Source of the DNA: Chlorops oryzae
Lineage: Eukaryota; Arthropoda; Insecta; Diptera; Chloropidae
Direction of reading: 5' to 3'
Assembly (NCBI GenBank): GCA_020466095.1
Contig: CM035806.1
Coordinates: 116,354,737 to 116,418,736 of the forward strand
DNA length: 64,000 bases
Positions 10,622-22,200 of the stretch are shown here, piece after piece (position 1 is the first letter of the stretch; the number at the start of each line of letters is the position of its first letter). The translations under genes and the position numbers were made by a program. The notes beneath the pieces were generated by a model that searched no databases, was not told where the DNA came from, and saw nothing but the letters and a program-made list of their open reading frames with translations.

Positions 10622-11178
10622 GTGAGCAGTGGAATGATTTTGCGGTGGCGATACTTCAGGCGCTTTAACTATTAAATAAGCATTTCTGGCATTAGAGCCA
10701 CTAAAAGAATGCCGTCTTTCAGGCTAAAGTTTTAGGTTATCGCGTTGCAAACGTTGTACCAGTATACAAAATTTAAATACTTCCCTGGGGCTAGCTTTGA
10801 GCCTAGGCAGAGCTCAAAGCTTTCTTGTGGTTCTTGAATAGGCTTAAAATTTGTTCTGGACCGCTTTGACGAAAGAACAAAGCTACAATGAGAGAAATGA
10901 TAAATGAAGAGAAAGAAAGATATGGAGAAAGTCGAAGTTCGGAAAATTTAAAGATTTCGACTTGGAAATGTTACGTCTCACCCGACGAAGCTTGAATTCC
11001 TCAGTTCCTTAGAAAGATGGACTCGAGAAAAATCGCGCGAGGCAGAGAAATGAATATAAATTACTATTTAAAACTTTAAATTTAAATTTTGAAATTTTCG
11101 ATTTGACGAGCGCGTAAACTTTGATGTTCCCGAAAAGAGGAAATTAAATGAAACCAGAAAATTTTATTATTTTACAAT
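10622..11178. other. Jockey 5' leader and 3' flank of the BEL element
   Basis: No convincing coding frame. The right part, just 3' of the BEL zinc-knuckle ORF on the minus strand, should hold the BEL 3' UTR or LTR. I could not find a matching repeat near 16.7-17.4 kb, so no LTR is called. An AATAAA-like signal is present on the minus strand near 11160. Confidence 0.4.
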
Positions 11179-11541
11179 TCACCCTCGTCGAGGGAGGTCA
11201 AGACGTCCTTGACGCCGACGTGACCGGTGTCGGCGAGCGGGCATCGGAATGAGCTCCGGCGGCTCCGTTTGAGAGCGCCACGGACCGACACTCAACGGTC
11301 GGGACCGATATTGCGGCTGATGGAGCAGCGGATGGTGGTCTCCTCCGCAGTGCTTGCACCGTCGCGGCCACCAACAATCCCTCACCAGGTGCGTCGGCGC
11401 CATGCATGACAGGCAGCACTTGTTCACTTGCACTGTCCGCAAGCGCAACTCGTAAGGAAAACCCCGAAAACGGCCGCGGTCCTCAAGATGATGCCGGCGG
11501 ACGCCGACCGGCCAGATCGGGCATACCGGGCGCGGATTCAT
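11179..11541 (-). CDS. Zinc-knuckle protein ORF downstream of BEL pol
   Basis: An open frame of 120 codons from the ATG at 11541. It contains CPIWPVGVRRHHL, then CCLSCMAPTHLVRDC and CKHCGGDHHPLLH, a gag-like pair of Cys/His knuckles, and ends in an Arg-rich tail. A pyrimidine-rich tract ending CAG stands directly upstream (exon edge at 11550), so expression from a spliced subgenomic RNA is likely, as for env of other LTR elements. I recall similar small ORFs in fly BEL elements but know no proven function. The frame is intact, unlike the neighbouring pol. Confidence 0.6.
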   Translation of the reverse strand: MNPRPVCPIWPVGVRRHHLEDRGRFRGFPYELRLRTVQVNKCCLSCMAPTHLVRDCWWPRRCKHCGGDHHPLLHQPQYRSRPLSVGPWRSQTEPPELIPMPARRHRSRRRQGRLDLPRRG

Positions 11542-11551
11542 GTTGGCTGGC

Positions 11552-11585
11552 TGAAAGGTACAGAAGATGTAAATGAAAAGATAGA
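11552..11585 (-). promoter_or_regulatory. Candidate 3' splice site for the zinc-knuckle ORF
   Basis: Read on the minus strand this is a T/C-rich tract (CTTCTGTACCTTTCAG) nine bases before the ATG codon at 11541. It is a good insect acceptor by eye; no matching donor was sought experimentally. Confidence 0.5.
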
Positions 11586-11640
11586 TGTTAGACATGGAAG
11601 AATGGGGGAGGGGGTGGTGTTGCGAATGGGGAGGAGCTAG

Positions 11641-14107
11641 TCATAATTCTTCAGGTAATTCGACTGGCAACAGGCAAAGTTTTGTAACTGGCCGTGTCAG
11701 GGTGCCAAATTGTGTTTTTACGTAAACAATGCGCACGAGACCATCGTCTGCGGGATGTATTTCGACAATTCTTACCTTTCGCCACTCGAATGGAGGTAAC
11801 TGACTGTCCATTATGACAACGAAGTCCCCGATCTTGAGATTGGGTTGTGGTACTTTCCATTTATCTCTTTTATGCAGGTTAAGGAGATATTCCATCGTTG
11901 AGCGAAGCGGTGGTATAGAATCTTCGCCCGTTCCCATCGTGCGGTGAGTGGCAATTCGGTTTGTGATTCTTCGAGCCACGCTGTGAGCGGGGCTCCTCGC
12001 AGAAAATGTCCCGGTGTCAATGCAAACAAATCGTCCGGATCTTCTGACATCGGGGTGAGCGGACGTGAGTTGAGGACTCTTTCTACGCGCGCCAATAGCG
12101 TGGTGAACTCTTCAAACGAGAATTTATGTGGGCCGGCGACCTTCACAAAGTATGTTTTAAAGCTCTTAACGGCGGCCTCCCACAATCCACCCATATGAGG
12201 TGCGTGAGGGGAATCAAATGCCACTCGAAGCCTTGGATGGAGTATTTTTGCTGAAGATCATTCGCGGCTCTGGAGAGAAATTGTGCGAACTCAGCATCCA
12301 ATTCATTTTTTGCACCGATGAAATTGCGCCCATTTTCCGAGAAAATTCGTCTGGGTAATCCACGTCGTCCGAGAAAGCGGTCGAAAGCGGCTCGAAAAGC
12401 CGCAGTTGATATTTCTGAACACAGTTCCAAGTGAATAGCCTTGGTGGCGAAGCACACCAAAACGCAGACGTATCCCTTAAGGAATGGAGCTGTTCGGACG
12501 GCGGAGCTTTTGATGTCGAACGGACCAGCGAAGTCAACTCCAGTGTGTGTAAATGGGAGCGATAAAGTGGCTCTTTCTGCTGGCAATGCGGCCATAATCT
12601 GGGTTCTCAAGCGTTGTTTGTGGATCGCGCATGTGTGACAGCGGCTGATGCAGCTCTTAATCCTTTGTTTCAAACGCGGGACGTAGAACTGTTGGCGTAC
12701 CATGCGATACATGAGTTGAGCACCACCATGCAGCAGCATTTTATGCATTTTATGCAAACGACAGAATCGTGACGCGGCCGGCAAAATGATGGGATATTTT
12801 TTATCTGTAGTCAGATCGGCGTTGATCAGGCGACCGTTCACTCGCAAGAGTCCATCGTCATCCAGCATGGGGTTCAGCGTCAATAGTTCGCTCTTCTTTC
12901 CGATCGGTTTACCTTCACTAAGTTCCAGATATTCGAGTGGATAGTGCATCGTTTGAGACATTAAGATGAGCCGGTTGCGTGCTATATGCATTTCGTCTTG
13001 TGAGAGGGTGAGTGTCGTTGGACTTGGCGCCAGCTCTTTGCGTGCTTGCTTGCAGAATCGCAACATGTACGCGGTTACTCATAGCGCTCTATCGTATGAG
13101 GAAAATCGCGCTCGCAGCTCGTCATTCTCGACGGTGATCGTAAACACAGTTGTTTTGCGTTCTTCGATGATTTGGGCCGTTGGTGTTTCACTTTGCGGCC
13201 ATTCATCTGCCACTCTCGATAGCCATGGTAGTCCCTTCCACCAAAGCAGATTTCCGTGTAAATCCTGAGCCAAGGATATTCGATTGGCTACATACGTTTT
13301 CCACGCGTTGGCCGGTCGTTTCAGCCATGCGATCACGATGGAACTGTCCGTCCATAGAAAGGTTTAATGTTGATGGATGCGCAGTTGACCAGTGACATTT
13401 TTTATCAATTCAGAAAGTAGCACGGCGGCGGACAATTCGAGCCGGGGTAGACTGACTGTTTGAAGCGGAGCCACCTTCGATTTGGAAGTGAGCAAGTGAA
13501 CATAGATGTAGCCGCGATGTTCCACTCGCTCATAGATGGTGGCACAGTATGCTCGTTCGGACGCGTCATAAAATCCGTGGAGTTGGACCTCCGATTCAGG
13601 TTCATATTGCAGCCATCGAGGGATCTGGATCTGCTCAATGAATGGCAGATCCGACACAAATGCATGCCAACGTTCTAGCGCTTCATTGGTGACTCGTTCA
13701 TCCCACGCGGTGCCCTCCAACCACAATTGCTGCATCAGGACCTTAGCTCGAATGATTATCGGAGTGAGCCATCCTGCCATATCAAAGAGTTTCGCGATAT
13801 CGGATAGAATTTGCCTCTTGGTGGTGGAGACGGTGGCGGATTGAGCACTTAATTTGTAAGAAAAGCAATCAGTTATTGCGTTCCAGCGGATGCCTAACAT
13901 TTTTGCGTCGCTTGCCGATTTAAATTTCAAGAACTCTGCGTCCAAGAGATGTGAAGGCTCGACATCTTCCAGCAATTTCGAATGATTGGCTGTCATTTTC
14001 CGCAGCGGAAATCCTGCGGAACTGAGCGTGCGGATAAGTTGCGATTTTGCCTCGCAGGCGTCTTCCAGTGAGTGTCCTCCAGCCAATACGTCGTCGACGA
14101 AGGTCAC
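11641..14107 (-). pseudogene. BEL pol: RT C-terminus, RNase H and integrase, broken
   Basis: From 14107: TFVDDVLAGGHS (RT catalytic DD box), the connection domain, and RNase H (LHGFYDASERAYCA; SLPRLELSAAVLLSE; TDSSIVIAWL at about 13330). A stop lies near 13365 and a TGA in place of Arg near 13078. Integrase follows (12143-13066) with the zinc-binding HH-CC segment (HKMHKMLLHGG, CISRCHTC). It has catalytic Asp in GVDFAGP, but the second acidic motif reads FSENG, with Glu replacing the usual Asp. The Glu of GLWEAAVKS sits after a frameshift near 12210. The C-terminal KRDKWKVPQPNLKIGDFVV domain ends at 11641 after another frame change. Confidence 0.85.
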
Positions 14108-14135
14108 TAGCTAGCTGATGGAGCGTCCGTATTGC

Positions 14136-16658
14136 TTAAAAAGACGCACAATTCACGCCGAAAGTTACCGTTTTCAGCTCGTAATCTCGAACGGGGGCAT
14201 CGACGGTTTCTCGAAAGACGATGCGCTGGAACGGTCGATCATCCTCGTGGACCATAATTTGACGGTACATCTTCTCAATGTCGCCATTGAAAACGAAGCG
14301 ATAAGTGCGCCAATTCAACAATAAAATGATGCAAACGGATTTGCCCCGGTCCGGTATGGAGAACGGCTTCATCACTGCATGATGTGGAACATAAAATGAG
14401 AAGAAGTTATTGTCTTTAGAAATTTTGGACGCGGAACATCTCTCCATATGCTCGCACTTAAGATATTCGAGCAACACGGCGTTGTACGTGTCACGCATGA
14501 GCGGCTGGCGTGCGAGCCGTTGCTCTAAGTTCCGGTATTGTGTCAGCGCTCCAAACTGAGAGGCACCTAGACGTACAGTGAATTTGGAAAATTCACTTTT
14601 AAAAGGCAGACGCACGAAATAGCGGTCAGTTTCGTGGCGATATGTCGTTTGAGCATATAGCTCCTCACAGTACGCATCCTCCGGCGGAGGCTGCGGATGG
14701 TTGGGAACTTCTTCCTGTTCCCAAAAGGATTTTAACAGCTCGTGGAACCGTTCATGGTGATCTCCAGCGGAGACGGTGGTGGTAAAGGTGTGGACATTTT
14801 CATCGGCGCTGGGTCCACTTAAGTACCAGCCGAAAACTGAGTTTTGTGCAAGCAGACTTCCACTAATATTAATGCGCATGCCGGCCAATACGATCTTTGG
14901 CAAAAGATCAGATCCAATAATCAAATCGATGCGGTTGGCCGACAAGAAGTTTGGATTAGCTAAATCAAGCGACTCTACATCTTTCAAATTGATATTCGAT
15001 ATTTTCGATGACGGTAGCCAATTTGTCGGTTTCGGCAGCACGATGGCATTGATGTTTTCGGCGAAGTCTGAGCGGGGCGATGCAAGCGTGAGTGAGCACT
15101 CTCTCTTTGCAATTTGGGTTTGCTGCCCGCCCATGCCAGATATATTACAAGTCATCGCGTATGCAGGCAAATCTAGTTGGAGTTGAATCCGTTCCGTTAT
15201 GAATGTTCGCTGTGAGCCCTGATCCAAGAGTGCCCGCACCAGAAATCGTTCTCCTTGATGTACAATATGGGCTAGAGCCGTCGGCAATAGCACTTGATGT
15301 TGGCTGGTGGCCACATGCGCATGTGCATTAGAAGAAGCACCACTGTTAGCTGCCACAGTGGTCATCATCTTCGTGTGTTGTGCGGAAGCATGCACGGATT
15401 GGCTCCTCGTCGACGGGCCGGACACCTGATTAGACAGAAAAGATGAAACCGAATTATTCTGGGCTGAGCTTGAGTTAGGCAAATGGAGCAGGGTATGGTG
15501 TAGTTTCTTGCATTTCGCGCAGCGGAATGTGCTGGGGCAATGGGCTTTCAAGTGATTGGCAGCAAGGCAGTTGAGACATCTGTTATGTTTCGAGATGATT
15601 TGGATTCGGTTGTCGACCGACAGTCCCAGGAACGTGTCACATTGCCGCAGTCGATGATTGCCATTGCATAATGCGCAAGAAACCTTATATTTTCCCTCGG
15701 TATGGAACACGTTGGCCGAAAGAGTCACTGGTCTAGAAGAGAGAACGGGGGCCTTAACTTTGGTGAAGCTGGCGAGGCGTTCAACGACTTCGAAACGGTT
15801 GCTGAGAAACTTGTTCATCTGCTCCCATGTTGGCAGTTCTCGATGTGTCGAAAGTGACTGCTCCCAATGGGCGATCGTGGTAGCTGGCAGTCGGCTGGAA
15901 CAGAAATGGACTAACATCGCGCCCCAGAAATCGGTGACACCTTGTCTCTTCGTCATCGCAATGCAATCGTAGACGGTGTTTTGGATCTTCAGAATTCCTT
16001 CACAAGTTTCTTCTTCAATTGCTGGCAGATCAAACAGTGTTTTCAGTTGATGGTCGATTAGGATGCGCTTGTTTTCGTAGCGCGCTTTGAGAGCCTTCCA
16101 CGCCGGCGTAAAATTGGTTCCAATGAGCGGGTATCCTTGCACAATTGCCCCGGCGGGGCCTGTTGTCTTATTACGGAGATGGAACATTTTTTGTACCGGT
16201 GGACATCGGTGATTATTCACGTACACGGTAGTGAACATGTCGCGGAACGCTGGCCATTCGTTGTATCCACCGGAAAAGGTCATGACATCACACGGGGGCA
16301 CCCTTTTATAGTCATCAGATTCCGGTTGATCGATTTGGAGCGGTGCATGGGTACTGGATAGTGGCAGCGTCTCGATGCTCATTAGCCTTACCATTTCTTG
16401 AAGATGTGCCTTGGTCTGGAGGTACGTATTCCGACAGTGCGTTAGGGTGGATTGGAGCGTTGCATACGCTTCGGCATTCGCTCCTTCGGCTGTTCGAGCC
16501 ACTTGGAAAACATTCTTGGCAGTCCGCCAATAAGAATCGATTTCTTCTATCTTGAAGTACAGCAGAGATTCAGTTTTATTCGCCGCATCACCACTGGATA
16601 AATCCTTGCATACTTGCACTAGATCTTCGGCAGCTTCTATAAAACTGGGAGGCGCCAT
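14136..16658 (-). pseudogene. BEL gag-protease-RT N-terminus
   Basis: The start is the ATG at 16658 (MAPPSFIEAA); the GTG two codons upstream is not needed. About 840 codons are open. They cover the gag helical region, capsid motif FSGGYNEWPAFRDMF, and knuckles CALCNGNHRLRQC, CLNCLAANHLKAHC and CAKCKKLHH. The protease has LLDQGSQRTFI and the flap IDLIIGSDLL. RT begins with RTYRFVFNGDIEKMYRQI. Part of RT before this is missing (after DRGKS). The frame ends at a TAA after TFGVNCASF, where a further stretch up to the DD box is deleted. The product would be a non-functional RT. Confidence 0.85.
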
Positions 16659-17441
16659 TATCACGGAATGAATTTAACGCAAAGAGGAGAAAATGTGGCT
16701 GGGAAATCGCCTGACCACACAGGATTATTTATATTTATTTGTTGTTCAATATGCAACCGTGGCAGCGAATATTCAATATTCCTGCGTTGCGATATTAATT
16801 TCCTAAAAACTTTCGTGATATTCCTACAGAGTGAAATATTTACTTGAAAAATTTCGAGTGGGTAAAATATCCATGTAAACGGCGTTCTGCCGTGCCTGTA
16901 TTTGATTATCTGCATACACAACTGCACATTAGAAGTTTACGATTACGAAAAAATTCAAAAATAATCGGGATTATTTGTTATTAATGAAAAAATTCGAATT
17001 ATTTAAAAAATAATACGAATATTTTTTTTTTAGAACGAAGTTCTTTATGAAACGATAGCGACAGGGGACCTAGTCGAGAAAAAGTGAAAAACCGCTATAA
17101 AATCCGCGTTACCTAAATTGAAGTTCGCAAAAAAGGGTATAATAACCTTTGCAAAAAGAAAGAAATATACATATATTTACGTAAAATGACTTCCTGATGC
17201 GGCCGAGATATTATACTTTTTTAGGCGACACTTATTTCCGACGATATCCCGAAAAAACAATTAATTATTAAATTCAGAAACTACACAGACACATACAAGC
17301 ATAAATGCATTCAAACAAAACAAAACAAAACAATATGTGGTGCTGCCAGACTGAACATTTTCAGAATAACTCCGATTAGTAGGTTTTTGCAAATATATAA
17401 GGGCATTTTAGGTAGCTTATAATTTTTTTGCGCTATCAAAG
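16659..17441. other. BEL 5' leader side, no gene seen
   Basis: AT-rich non-coding DNA. It should contain the 5' leader and LTR of the minus-strand BEL if they survive, but no repeat partner is visible around 10.7-11.2 kb. Confidence 0.35.
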
Positions 17442-17443
17442 TA

Positions 17444-18324
17444 CAGTGAACTCTCGAAAACTCGAACACCCACAAACTCGAACCCCCGCAAACTCGAACA
17501 TTTTTTTTTCACCATTGACTATTCTAAAACTCGAACAAAGTTTGAAGGCTCTAAAACTCGAACAAAATTTTCTTCTTGTTTTATGTATTAAAACACAAAT
17601 CAAAATACGTTTGTTGACATGTGATCATCCCTGCGTACACACGCTCATGTATTTGCCTGTCTTTCTCTTATTTTGTTTTGGTTGGGCAAGATCCACCGTT
17701 AGTTTCGCAAAATTTTTGTGAATCTTTCCACGTTGTTTACGTAGAGCAGTGCGAAACCATTCATGATATGAAATAGCCCAGCAGGACAAGTCACGGTGAA
17801 ACAATCTATGATTTCAGCATGACATTAGAGCCGCAACTCTTCCTGACTTTACACCAACTTTCTAATGAAAATTACACATAAGCGGCCGTCATAAAAGAAC
17901 ATGTCACGAGTTGGTCATTGAAATTGGAGTAGATATGTATGTATTTTAACTTGAAATGAAAGTAAACAACATCCTGTCTCGATAACAATGCCATTGGCAT
18001 TGCGATGAATAACAGCTTCTCCCGATGACAATATCATTACAATTGAGAAATAATCATTTTTCTTCTTGATCTCCACGGTGAAAAAAAAGTTTGAAAAAAG
18101 TCTTCGTTTTTGATTAATTTTAAATTGGAAATGGACTGTAGAAATCTTGAGAAGTTAAAAAGTTTAAGTATATTAAAATTTTCTATCAATATGCGAGTAA
18201 AGACTGAATTTAAGATAAAAAAACGCATAAATAAATAAAAAATATATGGCGTTCCAAAACTCGAACAATTCGTTAACTTGAACAGTGCCGGTTTTAATCA
18301 GTTCGAGTTTTCGAGAGTTCACTG
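17444..18324. mobile_element. pogo/Tigger-like non-autonomous DNA element
   Basis: Inverted ends CAGTGAACTCTCGAAAACTC / GAGTTTTCGAGAGTTCACTG, flanked by TA on both sides (17442-17443 and 18325-18326). Several CTCGAAC motifs repeat inside each end. CAGT ends plus a TA duplication point to the Tc1/mariner/pogo superfamily. The interior (about 17745-18045) is homologous to the core of the foldback element at 35.8-36.05 kb, inverted. No transposase frame is seen. Confidence 0.8.
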
Positions 18325-18326
18325 TA

Positions 18327-18736
18327 TACGTCAATTCGTACATAATTAAAACATATTTAAAATCATCGTCTGTACTCCGGGGGCTGCGGATGTAATATCG
18401 GTGTGAAAAATATCGATACTTTAAAACATCTTTATGTATGAAAACTCGCATTTTCGAGACTATCTCATTTGCGATGGAAAACCCTTTACACGTATGCTTT
18501 TTCAGTTCCAGTATATTCTGCTTATCTAACTTAGCACTTTGAGGGCTCAACGCTGTTAAAGTAAATTGAAAGGAAGTAACGAACTCACTACTTTGAAGAA
18601 AGGAAATCAGAGTTGAAGTTTCGATGACAGGTTGACAGAAATATAGGAAATGTGTAACTTAAATGCAACCCTGTGAGTCCGATTACTTGTAATAAGTACG
18701 TTCAAGTAGCGAAAGTAAGTCAAAGTACTTATTTGT
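18327..18736. other. Intergenic, nothing assigned
   Basis: No coding, RNA or repeat structure that I can support. Confidence 0.4.
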
Positions 18737-19830
18737 TTTTATACCCAGCGTAATGTGGCACACAGGTATATCGGGGTCCGAGTATGATCCTAACTAAAAA
18801 TAGAAGACATCCGCTCACTGCCACGCCCACAAATGAATTTAATGTGTTTTCAGTAAAATGCTTGTAACTTGCGAACCACTCAACACATTTCATTGATATT
18901 TGGTGTACTGGTAAACTACGAAAGGGGACATATCCTGGCAAAAACTTGACGCCGCCCTCCGTGAGCCACGCCCACAAATAAGGGCTTATCGTAACTTGTG
19001 AAGTAAAAGGCGTAGAACCTTCAAATTCGCAACATAGGTTGACCAATACGAATGAAAGGTGTAGGAAAAAATTTTATGAGGCCCGCCCACTGCCACGCCC
19101 ACAAATGGAGATTTTTCGTAACTTCCGAAGTAAAAAGCGTAGAAGCTTCAAATTCGCAACATAGGTTGACCAAAGCGAAGGAAAGGTGTAGGAAAAAATT
19201 TTATGTGGCTCGCCCACTGCCACGCCCACAAATGAAGATTTTTCGTAACTTCCGAGGTTAAAGGCGTAGAAGCTTCAAAATCGCAACATAGGTTGACAAA
19301 GGCAAATGAAAGGTGTAGGAACAAAAATGTATGTAGCCCGCCCACTGCCACGCCCAAAAATTTAGAATTTTCGTAACTTCCGAAGTAAAAGGCATAGAAG
19401 CTTCAAATTCGCAACATAGGTTCACCAAGGCGAATGAAAGGTGTAGGAAAAAATTTTATTTGGCCCGCCCACTGCCACGCCCACAAATGAAGATTTTTCG
19501 TAACTTCCGAAGTAAAAGGCGTAGAAGCTTCAAATTCGCAACATAGGTTCAGCAAGGCGAATGAAAGGTGTGGGAAAAAGTTTTATGTGCCCCGCCCACT
19601 GCCACGCCCACAAATGAAGATTTTTCGTAACTTCCGAAGTAAATGGCGTAGAAGCTTCAAATTCGCAACATAGGTTCACCAAGGCGAATGAAAGGTGTAG
19701 GGAAATAATTTATGTGGCCCTCCCACTGCCACGCCCATAAATAGAGAAGCAAAACATAGTGCGCTCATAACGTCGGGACGCTGGGTATTTTAAAGTCGGG
19801 CTTGACCGACTTTAGCTTTCTTACTTGTTT
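18737..19830 (+). mobile_element. DINE-1-like element, copy B
   Basis: It starts ATACCCAGCGTAATG but jumps directly to the GGCACACAGGTATATCGGGG block, so the (GTCY)n section is deleted. It then carries seven to eight tandem units (GCCCACTGCCACGCCCA at about 18816, 19083, 19209, 19342, 19467, 19594 and 19723, plus a diverged one at 18964). It ends with the AAGTCGGGCTTGACCGACTT stem and CTTACTTGTTT. It has the most units of the copies here. Confidence 0.8.
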
Positions 19831-20327
19831 GTTAATAAAATTAATATTTGGACGGCGTTCTTTTAAGAGTTCAAGAGTTGTTAAAGACATTCTGATATGT
19901 TACTCAAAAATACAGAAAAAAATTTCGGGTAGGTGCGTTTTTCGCGTAAGTGCATAAAATTGTCTGGAAAATAATTGAATGCAGCTAAGCAGAATATACT
20001 GTATCGCATTTTCGCTTGTTAAAAACAGTTGAAAACAACAAACAGCCGTCTTGTATACATATATTTTTCGATTAATAAAAACAATTAAGTTTTGCGAAAA
20101 ACCTTGCTGCGAATTATATTTACTAACATTTATAAATACCATAATGAACTTCGTTCTTATCTGGTGTCCTATGACACAACTCAACTTGTTTTTTTGAGTA
20201 ACATTTAAATGATGCAATGGTGCTCAAAATTTGAAACGGATTTTTCTCGAAATCCTTACGTGATATAATTTTTTTGATATTTTTTAATTTTTTGGGAGAC
20301 AAAATCAAACAGAAGCACTAATAAACT
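19831..20327. other. Intergenic, nothing assigned
   Basis: AT-rich; no supported feature. Confidence 0.4.
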
Positions 20328-20331
20328 TTAA

Positions 20332-20979
20332 CCCTAGTCCTTATAACCGACTTTTACTACGAGAACGTATAACCAAGTACAGGTGTGGCCAGTAAGAATT
20401 TTTTGCAAATTAATTAATTTTCGTGGTTATTTCTTCAGGATTTCAACTACCTGTCATAAAGAAAATATATTCAGCTACGTGTAAGTAAAACTTCGTCCAG
20501 TTCCGTTGGGCAGAAAAATGAGCGCAGAAGACGCACTCTTTACATGTAAACGTTACTCATGTAAACGGCCAATTTGTTTGCAGCATTCAAGCACTTTGTT
20601 TGTATGTGAAATTTGCAACAATAAAGAAATAAAATAAATAATTTAAGTTATAAAAAATAAATATATATAAATAAAAACATACATTTACATTATCTTATAG
20701 CAAAAAACAATTGTTTTATTTATGTAGAAAACTTATAAAATTGCACTTAAACATAGTGGCCACACCTGTACTTGGATATACGTTTTTGGGGGTAAAGACT
20801 TTGGAGGATCATAGCTCCTCAATGCCTTGACCCAGCACATCAGTTGATGTGGCAGTCGACGCGGATTACCGTAATCTTCCTAGATCCGGAGTTTTATAAA
20901 ATTTTTACAATAAATGGTTTAGGAGGTACATTACTCCAAAGTGCCCACTGGCCACACCTGTACCCGGTTATAAAGAGGG
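20332..20979. mobile_element. Possible piggyBac-like MITE (TTAA-flanked)
   Basis: Ends CCCTAGTCCTTATAACCG and its diverged inverse CGGTTATAAAGAGGG are flanked by TTAA at 20328-20331 and 20980-20983. This is the target duplication typical of piggyBac. The arms are short and imperfect, and there is no coding capacity. The inner element 20380-20768 may be nested or may be part of the same structure. Confidence 0.5.
20380..20768. repeat. Nested TA-flanked inverted repeat, Tc1-like MITE candidate
   Basis: CAGGTGTGGCCAGT at the left and TGGCCACACCTG at the right are flanked by TA. The inverse symmetry extends outward into CGTATAACCAAG / CTTGGATATACG. A third copy of GGCCACACCTGTAC lies at 20951-20964. 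The element is about 389 bp with no ORF. Confidence 0.55.
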
Positions 20980-20983
20980 TTAA

Positions 20984-22200
20984 AGGAGGATTTCGTTGTA
21001 GAACAGTGTAATTTTCATACCTGCTTAAATCGAGTGGGCAACACTGAAGCAGCGCTTAGACATCTTGCATCTTGCATCTTGAATGGAATTTTATTCTCGA
21101 TCACGATACGAGAACAATCTGCCATTTGGACATTGCTCGTCGAACCTAGTAGAGTATGTTTGAACTTCTGAGCTCCGCTCCAATTTTGTCTTTAATGTAA
21201 CCGTTTCCGTTCTTGCTTCTTGAAGTTTTAATTTGTGCCAAAGAGTGCATTGGAAATACAATTTAAAATAACATAGTCAGATTGACGACGCGGGGGGTTT
21301 TAACACCCAAAATCCCCCCCTTGGCTACGTCCCTGTAGCACAGTGTTATTATTCAAATACTATCAAGCACCTAAGCTTTTAGTACCAGCGCAAACAAACT
21401 CCTTGCAACTATTTTATTAACTTCCCTAAGTCCATACATTTTGAAACACTAAGGTCCTGACTCTAATCGCCGTTGCCACTGGTGAGTACGTGCGCTTCGA
21501 GTTGAGACCTCTTTAACTGTTCGATACCAAAGGCTATCTTCCAGGTCTCGATCTTCTGCTTTTATTGAAAGAAAGTGTCGATGCTGCATTATCGATTTCC
21601 CAATCGATGCCAGACGATTTTGCATAGTCGCGAAATTTAAACTTCTAGAACTATTTCGTAAGTTCTACGCTGACCTGGGCGTGCCATCGTTTTGCTCTTG
21701 TGGTTGTTGTTATCTGCCTCAATACGCCAGCTTGCACTTCAAGCCGGAACAGGTGTTACAATTGTTGTTCTTCTCAGATTTACTTGCATCTGGAAATTCG
21801 CTCACGAGTTCAGTTATTGTTGTTGTTTGGTTGGTGGCCAAAGCTTGATCGTTATGCATTTATTGTTGTTTCGGACGGTCTTGGGTAAACTGCTTGCTTT
21901 TATGGTGACCATATGTAATAATGCCGAATGCTTGTGAGTCGATTATTGACTCACAGCAGGACCAATTATATACCTATAGATATATATTTAAAAGAAAATA
22001 AAGACAACCTGCAAAAAAATTTTGAATAAAAAATAAATAAAGAATTGTTTTGCAAAAAAAGAAAAAATACATACCAAAAAAAAACAGTTTGAAAAAATTT
22101 TATAACAAAAACAAGCAATGAAAGAAAAATAAGAAGAAGAAAAGAAAAAAAAATAAGCAAAAAAATTAGAAAATACTTAATGAAATATATATATATAGGA
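20984..22200. other. Intergenic or internal LTR-element DNA, no gene recognised
   Basis: Short open frames here (for example 21692-21937) resemble no family I know. The segment near 21290-21345 (GGGGGG...CCCCCC then TTGGCTACGTCCCTG) looks like the right end of a hAT-type MITE, but its left partner is not visible. Long A-rich runs occupy 21970-22200. Confidence 0.35.

Larger units (their letters stand above)
5731..10700 (-). mobile_element. Jockey-type non-LTR retrotransposon, degenerate
   Basis: The element has ORF1 (RNA-binding, CCHC knuckles) then ORF2 (endonuclease plus reverse transcriptase), joined by an ATGA stop/start overlap near 8325. The plus-strand copy at 60.5-63.8 kb has the same organisation and clearly related proteins. 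This copy is nearly full length but has stops, frameshifts and a DINE-1-like insertion in ORF1. The 5' end near 10700 and the 3' end near 5731 are estimates. Confidence 0.85.
11179..16658 (-). mobile_element. BEL/Pao retrotransposon with extra 3' ORF, degenerate
   Basis: Gag, protease, reverse transcriptase, RNase H and integrase lie in BEL order on the minus strand. A small zinc-knuckle ORF follows in the place where env would be. The polyprotein is broken by stops, frameshifts and two deletions in the reverse transcriptase. LTRs could not be identified by eye. Confidence 0.85.

Noticed and set aside
10740..11160. Possible 3' LTR of the 11-16 kb BEL
   Set aside because: No matching copy found at 16.7-17.4 kb, so no LTR can be supported.
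21290..21345. Right end of a hAT-like MITE (TTGGCTACGTCCCTG)
   Set aside because: No inverted left end or 8-bp duplication could be located.
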